From assembly GCA_930367205.1 (NCBI GenBank), contig OV884012.1:153217405-153281404 (forward strand): a stretch of DNA of 64,000 nucleotides, written 5' to 3'. Under the pieces are notes generated by a model. The model ran no database searches, was not told the origin of the DNA, and was given only the letters and a program-made list of their open reading frames with translations. The translations under genes and the position numbers were made by a program. The stretch's first letter is position 1. The number at the start of each line of letters is the position of its first letter. Of the stretch, positions 47,940 through 58,680 are shown piece after piece. This DNA comes from Acanthosoma haemorrhoidale. Taxonomy: Eukaryota > Arthropoda > Insecta > Hemiptera > Acanthosomatidae.

Positions 47940-48125
47940 AGGCGTGTTTCAATCACTGTTACATGATCATACACAATGTGCCAGACAAGTATCATAGTCA
48001 TTCTACATAAAATAGATTAAATTAATTATTTCAACAATTTTTCCTGTTATGGAATGCATAAATCTGTATTTCGGAGGTGCAGAACAGAACACTGTCACAT
48101 TTCCTTAACTTAACAGGAGAGCAAA
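47940..48125 (-). repeat. dispersed repeat, inverted partner of 41,480-41,640
   Basis: The reverse complement shares ggaaatgtgacagtgttct-like and aataattaat(t/a)taatcta(t)tttatgta-like segments with the + strand at 41.5 kb. Function unknown. Confidence 0.55.
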
Positions 48126-48288
48126 TTGAACTGGTTTTATTATAAAATATTTCATTCCTAAACTGTTTATTAAATAACTGTACAAACTTGTCACCTGTAA
48201 AGTTAGGGAAATGTGAAATAAACCCATGAATATTCTTTGAAATGTGTTCAATAATATAATATATAATAATAATATTGTGGTCACTGAC

Positions 48289-48339
48289 CTGATATTGAGG
48301 ATTTTGGCTCTTCTTTAATTTCCACATAAACTGGCATTT
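48289..48339 (-). CDS. gene B exon 5 (IKEEP exon)
   Basis: A 51-nt phase 1-1 exon (acceptor attacag, donor gtcagt) reading EMPVYVEIKEEPKSSIS. It is a shorter duplicate of exon 4 and keeps the same splice sites and flanks. I-K-E-E-P is a strong psi-K-x-E match. Confidence 0.82.
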
Positions 48340-49505
48340 CTGTAATACAATATTCCCAATAAATAAAAATAACCAAGCATAAAGATTAACATACAAATTA
48401 AATATAAAAAATTAATTTAATAAGTATTATAAGTTAAGGTATAGAATATTCATACCATGCTCGAAACACTTCAATGTTCGACAGAACACAAGTATGTCAG
48501 GTTGCTTATGATAGAGAATGAACACAATGACAGATGAAAAGAATCACGAGTAAGTATAATAATAAAGAATAAGTTAATTCTATTTTCTATATGTTAATTC
48601 TATGACAAGTTATAGATTTATTTTTTGTTCTATAAGTCCAGCAACACCCGAATTGTATATAGTTTTGTTTATAGACTTTTGGAAATTCTGTAAATATAAT
48701 CCTTGTAATATAAATTAGGGTAAGTCTTTAGTTTAGCTCAGGTCAGGTCAACAAGCGACTCGTCATGTTAAATTGTGCGGCCCACCCAGCGATTTTACAT
48801 TTCTATTAAACACATAAAACTATTAAATACATGAAAATTTGCATGGGTCATTGTTATAATGTGCAAGTGTGATTACGAACTCTGATATTCAGTTTCTTAC
48901 TGTATTTTAGTATGTTTTCAGATCATATAGAAAATGCAAATTATTTAGGTATTAGTGGGTTGGTTTTCTATTAGATCTTGCTTCTATCCTCGAAATAAAA
49001 GAATTGAACAGCTAATTAGGAATTCTTAAAACCAACAGCGATTGTTTGCTCAGGGAACACCAAAAATACCACTATGCACATGCTTGGGTCCGTCATCGGT
49101 TCTTTACCCAGTGCACGAACCAAGTTAGTATTATTTCAAATGAATCATTGTTTATGGGTTAGTTTTGTTTTTGACTGACTGGAGTGTTTACTAAGTCATT
49201 TGTGTGTGGTGCTGATAGTTGAATCAAAGTGAAATCTGAAGGCATCAGATTTTTATTTTTTAAAGAAATTCTCAAATTTATTCCAGTGAGTATATTTTTA
49301 CTAATACAAGTAAAATTAAAAATTTAAGTGTCTAGTGATCACTGTTTGCATTAAGTTTAAAAAAGTTATTAAATATTGGTATTTTTACATAATTTAATTT
49401 CATCATTAAAAAACAAGAATATTAGATTTACTTAAAAAAGTAAAATTTGTTGCTCTAAATATTCTCCAACTAACATTTACTTGCAATTTTTTTTAACATT
49501 TCAAG

Positions 49506-50130
49506 ATGAAATCAAAGAAAAGAAAAGTTGTTGATGAAAAGAGGGAATTTAATGATTGTTTAGAAAAAGATTATTTCTTCACAGTGCAGAACTCGAAATT
49601 TAATGTGTTTAATTTGTAGAGACAGTTGGAGTGAAGTATTTAAGGAACATAACGTTAAAAGTCATCATGAGGCAAAACATATTGAATATGTAAATTTCAG
49701 GAAAGAAGTCAAATTACTTATGGATAAGCTAGATTGCAGAGGCATTCAAACCAATGATACTTTTACTATTCACTGTCTGATACATCAAAAAAATTTATAT
49801 GCTCGAGTATTATCCATGAATCATGTTATCAACGTTAAAAGATAGTAAATTACATTTGTTCATATGCTTTTCAGCATCAGCAATTCAAAGAATTCCTTAG
49901 CAAATGATCTTGTAAACATGGTGATATTGTATAATTAACCAATGTTAGATGGCCAAGTCATAGAAAATGTTTAAAAAGATTGTTTAATTTATGAATGTGA
50001 AGGAAATGTGATATGTTAATGAATGAGAATCAAGAATCTTTTCCTGAATTAAGTGATGACAATTGGTTGTTAGACCTATGTTTTTTAGCGGATATAACAG
50101 AAAAACTTAATCAGCTAAATAACGAATAGC
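49506..50130 (+). pseudogene. hAT-derived (GTF2IRD2/ZBED-like) transposase remnant
   Basis: Starts MKSKKRKVVDEKREFNDCLE, then after a frameshift reads MCLICRDSWSEVFKEHNVKS and HHEAKHIEYVNF, a BED-like C-x2-C...H-x4-H finger. Later pieces read TIHCLIHQKNLYARVLSMNH, WPSHRKCL and FPELSDDNWLLDLCFLADIT, following the order of GTF2IRD2-type hAT proteins. The catalytic middle is deleted and several frameshifts are present. It lies within gene B intron 4 on the opposite strand. Confidence 0.8.
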
Positions 50131-50274
50131 AATGGCAAGATAATTTAATAATCTATGCTTCTAATAACATCAACACTTTTAACAATAAATTATTATTATT
50201 TGAATTCCTACTGAGACACAATAATGCTCAACATTTTCCGCTTAGTAACATTTAATTGTACTCTCATACGCATA

Positions 50275-50510
50275 TCAAACAAATTTATCTTTCCATAGTT
50301 TTCAATATTTTTTAATTAAGTTATAAAATTACATTAAGTATAAAATGTATTTTGCAACTATCAGTTTAAATTTACATAATATACTAAAGTAGAACTGACA
50401 CAATTCTATTAAATTTAAAAAGTTTTAAATATTGAATCAAAGTTATGTAAAGTGTTCCATTCTATTATTATATTATATACAAAATTATGTTAATATTATT
50501 AGTTTTTTTA
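50275..50510 (+). repeat. dispersed repeat, copy 2
   Basis: Counterpart of 32,225-32,500. It follows the hAT-like remnant by about 150 bp and may be part of it. Confidence 0.6.
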
Positions 50511-50723
50511 TGTTATTAAATATTATCTTAATATTAGTCAAATAGTGTATTTAAACCTCACAAAAACGCTGTTTTAAAGCAGTTTTTAATCTTAAATAAA
50601 TTCTGTGCTGGGAGCCCAATAAGTATAAATGATAGAAAAGGAAGCAACATTTTATTCATCGGCACATTAGATCCGTAAACATCGTTGATAATTTTATATT
50701 TTAACACTCGAAGGATTACTGAC

Positions 50724-50792
50724 CTGATGTTGAAGACAAAGGGTCTAGCTTCATGTCAGGCTCCTCTTTAATTTTGGCAGAAACTGGCATTT
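50724..50792 (-). CDS. gene B exon 4 (IKEEP exon)
   Basis: A 69-nt phase 1-1 exon (acceptor attacag, donor gtcagt) reading EMPVSAKIKEEPDMKLDPL followed by SSTS. The I-K-E-E-P motif is intact, unlike its duplicate at 36,601-36,669. Confidence 0.85.
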
Positions 50793-51596
50793 CTGTAATA
50801 CAATATCATGCACAAATCAAAAGAATTCAGGATAAACAAATCCATATAAATGAATTAAATAAGATACATAACTTGAAAACAATAAAGAACAGATTAATGT
50901 AATTACAACAACCCAGTATTCGCAGAGACTAGATTATAGAAAATGACCAGTGAATGCAAAAATCAATAAAAATATTGTGAATACTGTGGTTAATAAAAAT
51001 CCTTGAAATGTTCAAATGAATAAAATTTTAATAAATAAGTAGAGAAAATTAATTTTAATATTTAGTTTAAGCTAAAAAAAACAACAGCAGATTCATTGAC
51101 ATGATATACTCTATAGGGTAGCAGAATGATCTCCGTCAACACCCCAGTGTGCAAAAATCTACTTAAGGGACCTTCTGCGTGAATGATGAATGAGCTCTTG
51201 ATTTTTTATCATATTTAGGGAAAATAATGCACCTGCGTAATTACTACCCTTCTGAATTTATTCTTACCAAAGCGCTATATCCTCTGGCGAACTCAGATGG
51301 CCAGTTGTTCCGAGGTAATTAAGCTTCCAGTACTAGGCTAATAACTGTCTGCAGAAACACCAATTCAAAGGAAATTTGTACTACTGCCTATATTTTCTTT
51401 CATTACAGTCCATTTATTTATTCTATTGAGCCCACCAGTAACCCTAATTAATATAAACTAAATTATGAACTGCAAGTGAAGATTGATTACGAGTCTTATT
51501 CATGTTCTCAAATTCAACTTTCACCAAAATTACCAGTAAATATACATTCAGTATAATAACCACGAGAAGGTTTAGAAAGATTTACATTTGCCTTAC

Positions 51597-51653
51597 CGTT
51601 TATATACTGATGTTCTTCATCAAACAACTTATCCTCCATGCCATCATCAGGGG
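51597..51653 (-). CDS. gene B exon 3
   Basis: A 57-nt phase 1-1 exon (acceptor gttacag, donor gtaagg) reading SPDDGMEDKLFDEEHQYIN. Acidic but without psi-K-x-E. Its duplicate is 37,489-37,545. Confidence 0.82.
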
Positions 51654-51728
51654 CTGTAACAATCAATGACAGATCAATTCACACACTTGTGACTTAAGAC
51701 ACATATTTTTATTTAAAAAAATACTTAC

Positions 51729-51785
51729 AAAATGATTCCTTTTCAACTACTTCTTGTTTAATGAATACAAATGACTCATTCAAGC
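51729..51785 (-). CDS. gene B exon 2
   Basis: A 57-nt phase 1-1 exon (acceptor tttttcag, donor gtaagt) reading GLNESFVFIKQEVVEKESF. I-K-Q-E fits psi-K-x-E. The protein sequence is identical in the duplicate at 37,626-37,682, which suggests constraint. Confidence 0.85.
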
Positions 51786-53317
51786 CTGAAAAAACAAATA
51801 GTTAAAAAGTCAATTTTATATTTTACAGCTGAGGAAGGTAGTCTACTGTTGTATGGTTACTGATTTCATTGAAATGTTATTGGTGATACTAGCTCAACAT
51901 ATATTTGACATATGTTTATAAGTTATAAAAAAAGGTACAAAACTAAATTTTTTTATCCTCATTTCTGTCTTTGTACGATAAGGTTGTTATACATCATCCT
52001 ATTTATTTTTTATGTAGAAAAGTTAATGAATCAATTATTTATTTACAAATTATTTCCATATGTGAAGACCATACTATAGCTAGCTGTCAAATAAGATTTG
52101 CAGGGGAGCTAAAAGCTAAGTAGGTGCGTGAAATATGTTTTCCTGATTCAATCAAAAAAGGAGGAAAATGTTCGCATTAACAAGAAAACAATAACATATA
52201 ATGTTATAACTCTATTTAAATACAGTCATTTGGATGATTATTATCATAAAAATACTAGATCTTCCCTTGAATTGACTCTTATGACGATATAGACATACTG
52301 GAACAATTTGAGGATAAATAATGGATAGATAAAGCAAATTAGATGAAAATAATTCCTAAGCAAGAATCAAAGTTGACTTCTGGTTTTAGCACCCAAGAAA
52401 CCAATAAATACATATTTTAATGAAAATACAAAATTTTTATTTTTGTACTCAACAATTAATATTTTGTTTGAAAACTATAAAAATGACAATAACTACACAA
52501 ACTATGCAAGGATTTAGATGCCTAAAATAAATCAGAAACCGAGATACACCATAAATCCATTTAGGTTTTTCTGTTCAATTCATTATAATTTTTCTTACTT
52601 ATAAATACATCAAACCTAAATGTAGTTGATTTTGGCCAATTTCACATTTGACAACAAGGGCAGGCTACTCGGAATGGTGGGTCCACCTGCACCAGTTCGC
52701 CAAAATAAATTATAAAACGGAGGTTTTCTGTTTATTTCATCATTAATTTTCCTACTTATAAAAAGAACAAACCGAATTACTATTGACTTATGCTGAAACA
52801 GAAGAAATTGAACTTTACTGTGGTGGTAACAACATTGGAGTTAAACAATATTTAGACAAGTTATGAAGTTTTAATAACTGCCACAAATAAAATAAATTTA
52901 AAGGTTTAAATAGACGCAAAAACTTATTAAGAATTTGTTTTTATCCTTAAAATTTCGTTTAACTTACTTTACTTGAATCATCTCCTGGTTTTAGCTTTTG
53001 AATAAGATATGCTCCTCTATATTGGCAAAAATGTTCAGACACAAGTCAAATATTTGGTGACCTAGTATCACAAACAAAAGTGTCACTGAAATTGGTGACC
53101 CCTTGTACGAAAATAGCCTGCCTTGTCATCAATAGCTTATCTTCATAGGGAATTTAAAATTAGAAACAACTTAGGTCACTTAAATACCGCTCCTCATAAA
53201 GGTGAAAATAAATAAATAAATACAACTTGGCCTAGTTCACGATAATGTTTACTTAATCGAATAGTGATATTTTAAACTAATGTTCTGTAAGTAAATCCGT
53301 GAAGACAATCACTATAC

Positions 53318-53330
53318 CTGTAATATCCAT
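53318..53330 (-). CDS. gene B exon 1 (start codon)
   Basis: The start exon encodes only ATG-GAT-ATT-ACA-G (MDIT) before the donor gtatag. The 13-nt coding start is conserved in the duplicate at 39,501-39,513, which is the main reason for accepting so small an exon. It lies about 1 kb from the divergent gene C start. Confidence 0.7.
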
Positions 53331-53599
53331 TTTCAACGAATGTAAAAAGAGTGTCAAGTACTAACATACATAAATATTAAATAGTGGTTGGTTATTTGAT
53401 GATGCCAGTGAGGTTCAGTAATCCAAGGAGGCAGGAATGAAGCAGCCTCGAAAAACTTCTCTAACGTTTAACAGCTTTCCAGATTAGATTTCGCTCTTTG
53501 CACTCCACTGTCCATCAATGCCATCGCAAGGTTGACTCCATTTCCTCCTCATATGAGTTAAAAAAAAATATTGATTTGGTGTAATTCTCATCCCTCATT

Positions 53600-53790
53600 T
53601 CTCCAACATGCCGGTGTCCCTCAGGATGAGGTACTGAGTTCTATCCAGTTCCTTTGAAACTCGTTAGATGCCTAATTATCCTGCAACCTCCTTCTTTGAA
53701 TTCACTGACAAAAACTATCCTCTCTTTCAATCCTGATCGCATCCTTAAGGCGTTAAAAACTGAAGCACTAATCACAGCTTACAATAATTT
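53600..53790 (+). pseudogene. LINE RT fragment (duplicate copy)
   Basis: Same fragment as 40,520-40,730, more decayed: ccggtgtccctcaggatgag marks the former G-V-P-Q-G motif near 53,610. Confidence 0.65.
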
Positions 53791-54261
53791 GTATTGATTC
53801 TAATTAATTAAACATTAACATATATAAAAACAGTTTGTTATTTTATAACAATCTAGCAGACTGTTTTCATTTCACTCTTTACCTGTTTCATCTATTTTCT
53901 ATATATCTTTGTAATTTGTCCTATTCACTGTTACATACTAATAATTATTCATTATCTATCCACTGCTATTTGTTTCATATTCCTTATGCCACTAATTATT
54001 GTCAATCGTGTTTAACACCTACATTATTTCTTTGTTGCCATGACCTGTTGCAGACATACATAGTTTGACTAAACGTTGTCCATTACTAAACTTTATAAGA
54101 ACCTAACAACTCTTTTTCATCGACCTAAGTCCATCTCCAACAACAAACTCCTCGACTCGTTTATTTCGTTTCTTTGCCAATAGAGGACGGTTGAGTAGCC
54201 TCTGGTAAGTGGTAAGTGATTCCACACAAACAGTTAGTGTGCGCTGTAAGTACTTATATCG

Positions 54262-54267
54262 TCAGTT
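54262..54267 (+). promoter_or_regulatory. candidate initiator (TCAGTT) of gene C
   Basis: TCAGTT fits the insect initiator consensus TCAGTY and lies 54 bp before the gene C start codon. No TATA box was seen at the right distance. A short 5' UTR would follow. Confidence 0.35.
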
Positions 54268-54315
54268 ATCAGCAAGCAATCTGTCAAACAGTTTGTTCTC
54301 TTAAATATATTTAGG

Positions 54316-54772
54316 ATGGAAGGAACAGGTATTGAATCTACTATTCTTTATTAAATAGCTAATTGTCTTAAGATCAATAATGTCACCGCCAGGAGAATAT
54401 GCCTTAGTGATGATTTTCTTTTAATTTCTTACACTCTTCACTCTTTTATTTCTTATGAGTGGTTGGGGTGTGTCCACAAGCCTGAACCATGTTATTATCA
54501 GATATCAATATGCAGCAACCAGACAACTGAGTTAGATATCGTCAGTAAAGTCTATATATTTACCTTGGCTCCAGCAAGGACTTCTTATCTAGAAATGTAT
54601 TGACTTCAAGTCAAGCTACTAATCTGCTTAAAGTATTATATTGTCTTCTTCAAGCCTTTTCACTATTCTTAATTTTTCAATACCTTTAATTAATGATTAT
54701 TTATTAATGTTACAGCCTCTGAGTTTCAAGTCAAGCAAGAGCAACCCGACAAAGCATTCCAATCATGCTATG
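54316..54772 (+). CDS. gene C, first two exons (zinc-finger-family N-terminus)
   Basis: Exon 1 at 54,316-54,328 encodes MEGT before donor gtattg; exon 2 at 54,716-54,772 (acceptor gttacag, donor gtgaga) is a 57-nt phase 1-1 exon reading ASEFQVKQEQPDKAFQSCY. The plan (13-nt start exon, then a 57-nt exon with one psi-K-x-E, here V-K-Q-E) is the same as gene B, placed head-to-head with it. No later exon was found before the window ends; retroelements fill the following 8 kb, so the gene may be long, truncated, or end with an exon not recognised. Confidence 0.6.
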
Positions 54773-56085
54773 GTGAGATAAACTTGTAATAGGAATATTA
54801 CAGTAAAATAATTTGGTTCTCTATTTTATTAATTAACTAGAATGTTGCCCGCAGCTTTGCCCCTTGCACCTCGAAGGGGGGAGGGTGGCGTTTTTGTGGC
54901 CATCAAAAAATAAAATATATTTAGCTAGTTTTGGCGTGTAAGTAAAATTTTGTCATTAATGTCTCTTTTTCCACTTCAAAACTTGTCTTTTTTCAAAAGT
55001 TTTCTCCAAATCCAAAGTTGTTACCACCTCTGTAAAGATTGATTTTTCCTCTTTCAAATTAAATCAACAGAAATGAGATTAGATGTACTTACAAATAAGA
55101 AAAAAATTATGAAATGAAAAACCTAGAACTTGTTTTATTCTGTTTCTAATTTATTGATGGAGGGGAATGATTGATGTTATTAAGTGTAGTTAATAGATGT
55201 ATCATTCAAGAAATAGATAACATAGTAGATAGATTAAACAAAAATCGAGAAGAACCAGACATCCCCGATGAAGCCTATATGGAAGGCAGAACTAGAAATA
55301 AACACGATTCCATATAAACATGTCTAAGAACATCATCAATACAAATGCAAACTCACGAACATAAAATATCGCAATTTTCTTTCTCGTTACTTTACAAAGT
55401 GATAACATCAGACCTAAAATGAAGAAAATGAAAGAAAGTTTTCAAAGGACAACTTTATGTTGCTTGCTCGAGAGTTGGTTCTCCTGAGAATTCCTTTATT
55501 CATGATCCCAGTAGTGAAACCTAAAATTTGTTTATAATCAATATATTATTTTGCATCAAATTATTATCATAGTGAATTTGTAAAAAAAGTTACTTTGATT
55601 AACCATTATAGATAGAATTTATTCGTTTTCCTGTGTAATTGAAGCGTGGGATAAGTAAATACCTGGGAAAGTTGATTGGTAAACTCTTGAACTGCTGATA
55701 TTTCAGAGCATGAATCATATTACCTAAATAAATTTGCAGATAATTTCAATAATCATTACCTAATATAAACAATTATTTATGTTATAATGGTACAATTGTC
55801 TGTTTGGGCCGTTGACTGGGAGACAGTTTGATTTTTTCACTCTTTATGTGTTCTAGTTTTAGGTTAGTAGTATCTTTGTAGTAGGTTTAGTAGTTCAAGG
55901 TTTTAAAATGTATGGCCTCTGTCCACCACCCGATCCAATGACTGAATGAATGCATGATTCGAACGGAACTCTTTTCGTTTTCTTCTAATTTTTACCTTTT
56001 TCTATTTATTGAGAAAATATTCACAACCGTATAAATTATTTAGGATACTCCTTGTACTGCATCACATGTTTAAAGTTTTAAGCAA
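54773..56085. other. AT-rich DNA, nothing further supported
   Basis: Would be intron of gene C if that gene is intact. No finger exon or acidic mini-exon was seen. Confidence 0.35.
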
Positions 56086-56089
56086 TAAA

Positions 56090-56794
56090 TCATGCAGGGG
56101 CCGGCAGTCGTAAAACAAGTCACAAGAGGGTCGAAGGTCGTCAGCAATAAACCTGAGAGGGTAAGCCACCTGGCTGTCATAAAACCGACCCGGTAGACCT
56201 AGGGTCACCTTCCGGCGGTCATAAAATCTAAAACCAATGCCATAAAACAGTCCTTTAGGGGACGAGGGGTCACGTACCTCGGTGCAGGTGTGACATCATA
56301 AACATACCCCTTTCAAGGCAGGGTCCACCTTCCGGTAGGAAGGGGAAATAATATTTAAACCAGGGGGTTTCGCCCTGTAGGACTACTCTTTCTCAGTCTC
56401 CTCATCTCCACAGCCGCTATCACTCAGTCACTTTACGCCAGGGCCCCGGGGCCCTGGAAGTAAGTCCACTCAGTCTTCTACTAGTCTACTCTCTCTGCAG
56501 CACCTATGAGCCTGTCACCCTGTCACTCAGCCTCCTAGCAGACCCTCTGACAACTTGTACCTATTACGCTGCCGGTTTCCCGCCTGAACTCTGAAAACTG
56601 GTCTTATTCTTTAAGAAACCTCTGTACCTCTTCTTCTGAACACAGTGTATTGTCGGGACACATCCCTATCATAAAAATGGAGTCATATATTAACGCCGAC
56701 ATGGAACATGGTCCATGTTATAAACTACAACAAACTGCACTTGTCACTAGGGCTAGAGTGATTAGGCACTAACTACCCTAGTGGCAACCCGACA
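56090..56794 (+). mobile_element. LTR-like element related to the 4.65-kb family
   Basis: A GC-rich island with a TATA-like aatatttaaacc near 56,348. The 3' part carries boxes parallel to the solo LTR: gtacctcttcttctgaacac, then gtcgggacacatccc and atggagtcat, and it ends aacccgaca at 56,794. The start could not be fixed and no target duplication was found. Confidence 0.5.
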
Positions 56795-57464
56795 CCAATG
56801 TTCCAAAAACAATGTTTCTTTAATGACCTCCTGTAGACTCCACCATGTGCAAATATGATGTATATGAGTTCATATGATGGTTAAATATGTTTGACCATCC
56901 AGAAACTGGAACAAATTGTCTTAAACACCTCTCTTCTTAAAACAACTTCGAAACTGACCTCTCCTTCATAGCCTCTCAACAACCCAGTGTGAAATGATGC
57001 AACAAATATGGACACTCTGTAACAGAATGGTGGTTGCCAAACTTAGATTTTTTTTCAAGCATGTCTGGGACTCCCTACACTGCTCTGATCTTTCAAGGTC
57101 TTCCGCAGATAAATAGATCCAGACTAGTTTTTTCGTGCACAGTAATTAGACACACGTTGCTGAGTATTACTTTTACTTTTTTTTAAATGCTTCATTTTGT
57201 ATTTAAAATAATGAAATTCCTAGTCAGTAAAATGATAATTTTAGAGGTTCAGAATTTTATATATCTGTGCAATATCAACTTAAAAAATCTTGAAATGAAA
57301 AGAGGATGATCGTTATATTTCTTATATATATTCATAATACATTTATATTTTGATGATCCAGGAAACATTTCCTCAACTGCAAAATGATTGCCTGCTCTTC
57401 TTCCCGATAAATATAATAAACCGACTAGTGCCTATATTTCTTGTGTATCTTTGAGTAGTAAACT

Positions 57465-57683
57465 TCGCCTAGGCACCCCTAGGCTCAATCCTTGGTAGAC
57501 TCTCACTACCTTCCTGACTCCATCCGCCTTTCTAGGCATTCCACACCCCATATCCTTCTCATACATCCTTCAAATAGGGGTCTCCCCTTAGTGAAAGGCA
57601 CTCATTAGCCCAAAATAATTTTCCCACATCCTATTTTATAAGTTTAAGAGATAAGAGGGGAAAAAAAAAAAAAAAAAAAAAAA
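57465..57683 (+). mobile_element. 5'-truncated LINE 3' end with 11-bp target-site duplication
   Basis: Matches the 3' UTR of the LINE at 19,266-19,454, followed by a poly-A run. The 11-bp sequence agtagtaaact is present just before (57,454-57,464) and just after the poly-A (57,684-57,694), the signature of target-primed insertion. Confidence 0.92.
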
Positions 57684-57719
57684 AGTAGTAAACTCTCACA
57701 ACACCAATTCGTAACGTGT

Positions 57720-58275
57720 TGAGGAATTGGAAGATGGCGACATGGCACAAACGGAGTCTGCCATAAGTTTTGGGAGCCCCTTAGGGAGGACAGGATGTCC
57801 ACTACTAAGGACTCAGGCGTCCGTCTTCATAATAGCGGAAGAACAGGCGAAAAAACTGACTGACCACTACAACGCTAGGACAGGTAATTACTACGAACCT
57901 CAGTAGCTGGAGACAGGACTGTTTGGCTGAAGCAGCTGCCGAGGAGAGGGATCGCCCAACTCGTTAATCTGTACAATTCATGTATCAGGTTGTGAAACTT
58001 CCTGACAGCGTGGAAAATAGCTTGTTCCCACAAAGAGGCGACCACCCAGCCGATCAGTCTCTTCCCTCACACGAAGAAAATTCTCGATAATATAATACTG
58101 AACTACCTGAAGAAAAGCTTTTCGAAAAATTCTATCATTCTGGCAGATTTTTAGGCTCATCTAGGCATAAAACATACGCTTGTGAAGGTACAGACGGAAG
58201 CCACCTTCGGGATCAACAGGAACACGGCTACTATGATCACGTTTGACTCCACGCAGGCTTTGAATGAGGTTATTT
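57720..58275 (+). pseudogene. decayed LINE RT of the same family as 17.2 kb
   Basis: Pieces in order: SGV/GCPLLRTQASVFIIAEEQAKKLTDHY (in parts), matching the pre-RT region at about 17,535-17,610; LKQLPRRGIAQLVNLYNSC near 57,930, matching LKQLPRKGISF of the other copy; and TATMITFDSTQALNEV near 58,230, the first catalytic box. Several frame breaks. Confidence 0.65.
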
Positions 58276-58680
58276 GAATGTGTTTCTTTTCTAACCGGCC
58301 TTTAGGGAACATAGGTGCAGATTGTGGAAACGCTCAAGCAGACGAGACACCGAAGGTAACAACGGAAGAACTAGATCGGATTGTTGATCGGTCAGTTTCA
58401 CATATGCCGAAGAAACGATTCCGTGGACATGGAATGTCCAGGGAAATCCTCAATCTACTTTGAGTGACTTCAATGATAACTAAGAAGTAAAACCCATTCA
58501 GTGGTCCCAGATAAAATATGTGAAGGAGCTGCCAGGGTTTTGCTGGTCATGCCCATTGCACTAAAGCTACTTTTGGAGGGTTATCCTTAGTGGTATTATA
58601 CTAGTGACATGATGGTACAATATAACAAAATAAGTGCTCAACTGATTGACTACACAAGCCGGAATACCATGCGTTGGTCA
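58276..58680. other. unclassified stretch between retroelements
   Basis: A 61-codon open frame at 58,278-58,463 (+) has no recognisable motif. Confidence 0.3.

Larger units (their letters stand above)
50626..53985. repeat. segmental duplication, block 2
   Basis: Colinear with 36,487-40,965, including exons, introns, the repeat also found at 1-230, and a LINE fragment at 53.6-53.8 kb. Divergence between the blocks is clear but moderate by eye. Confidence 0.85.
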
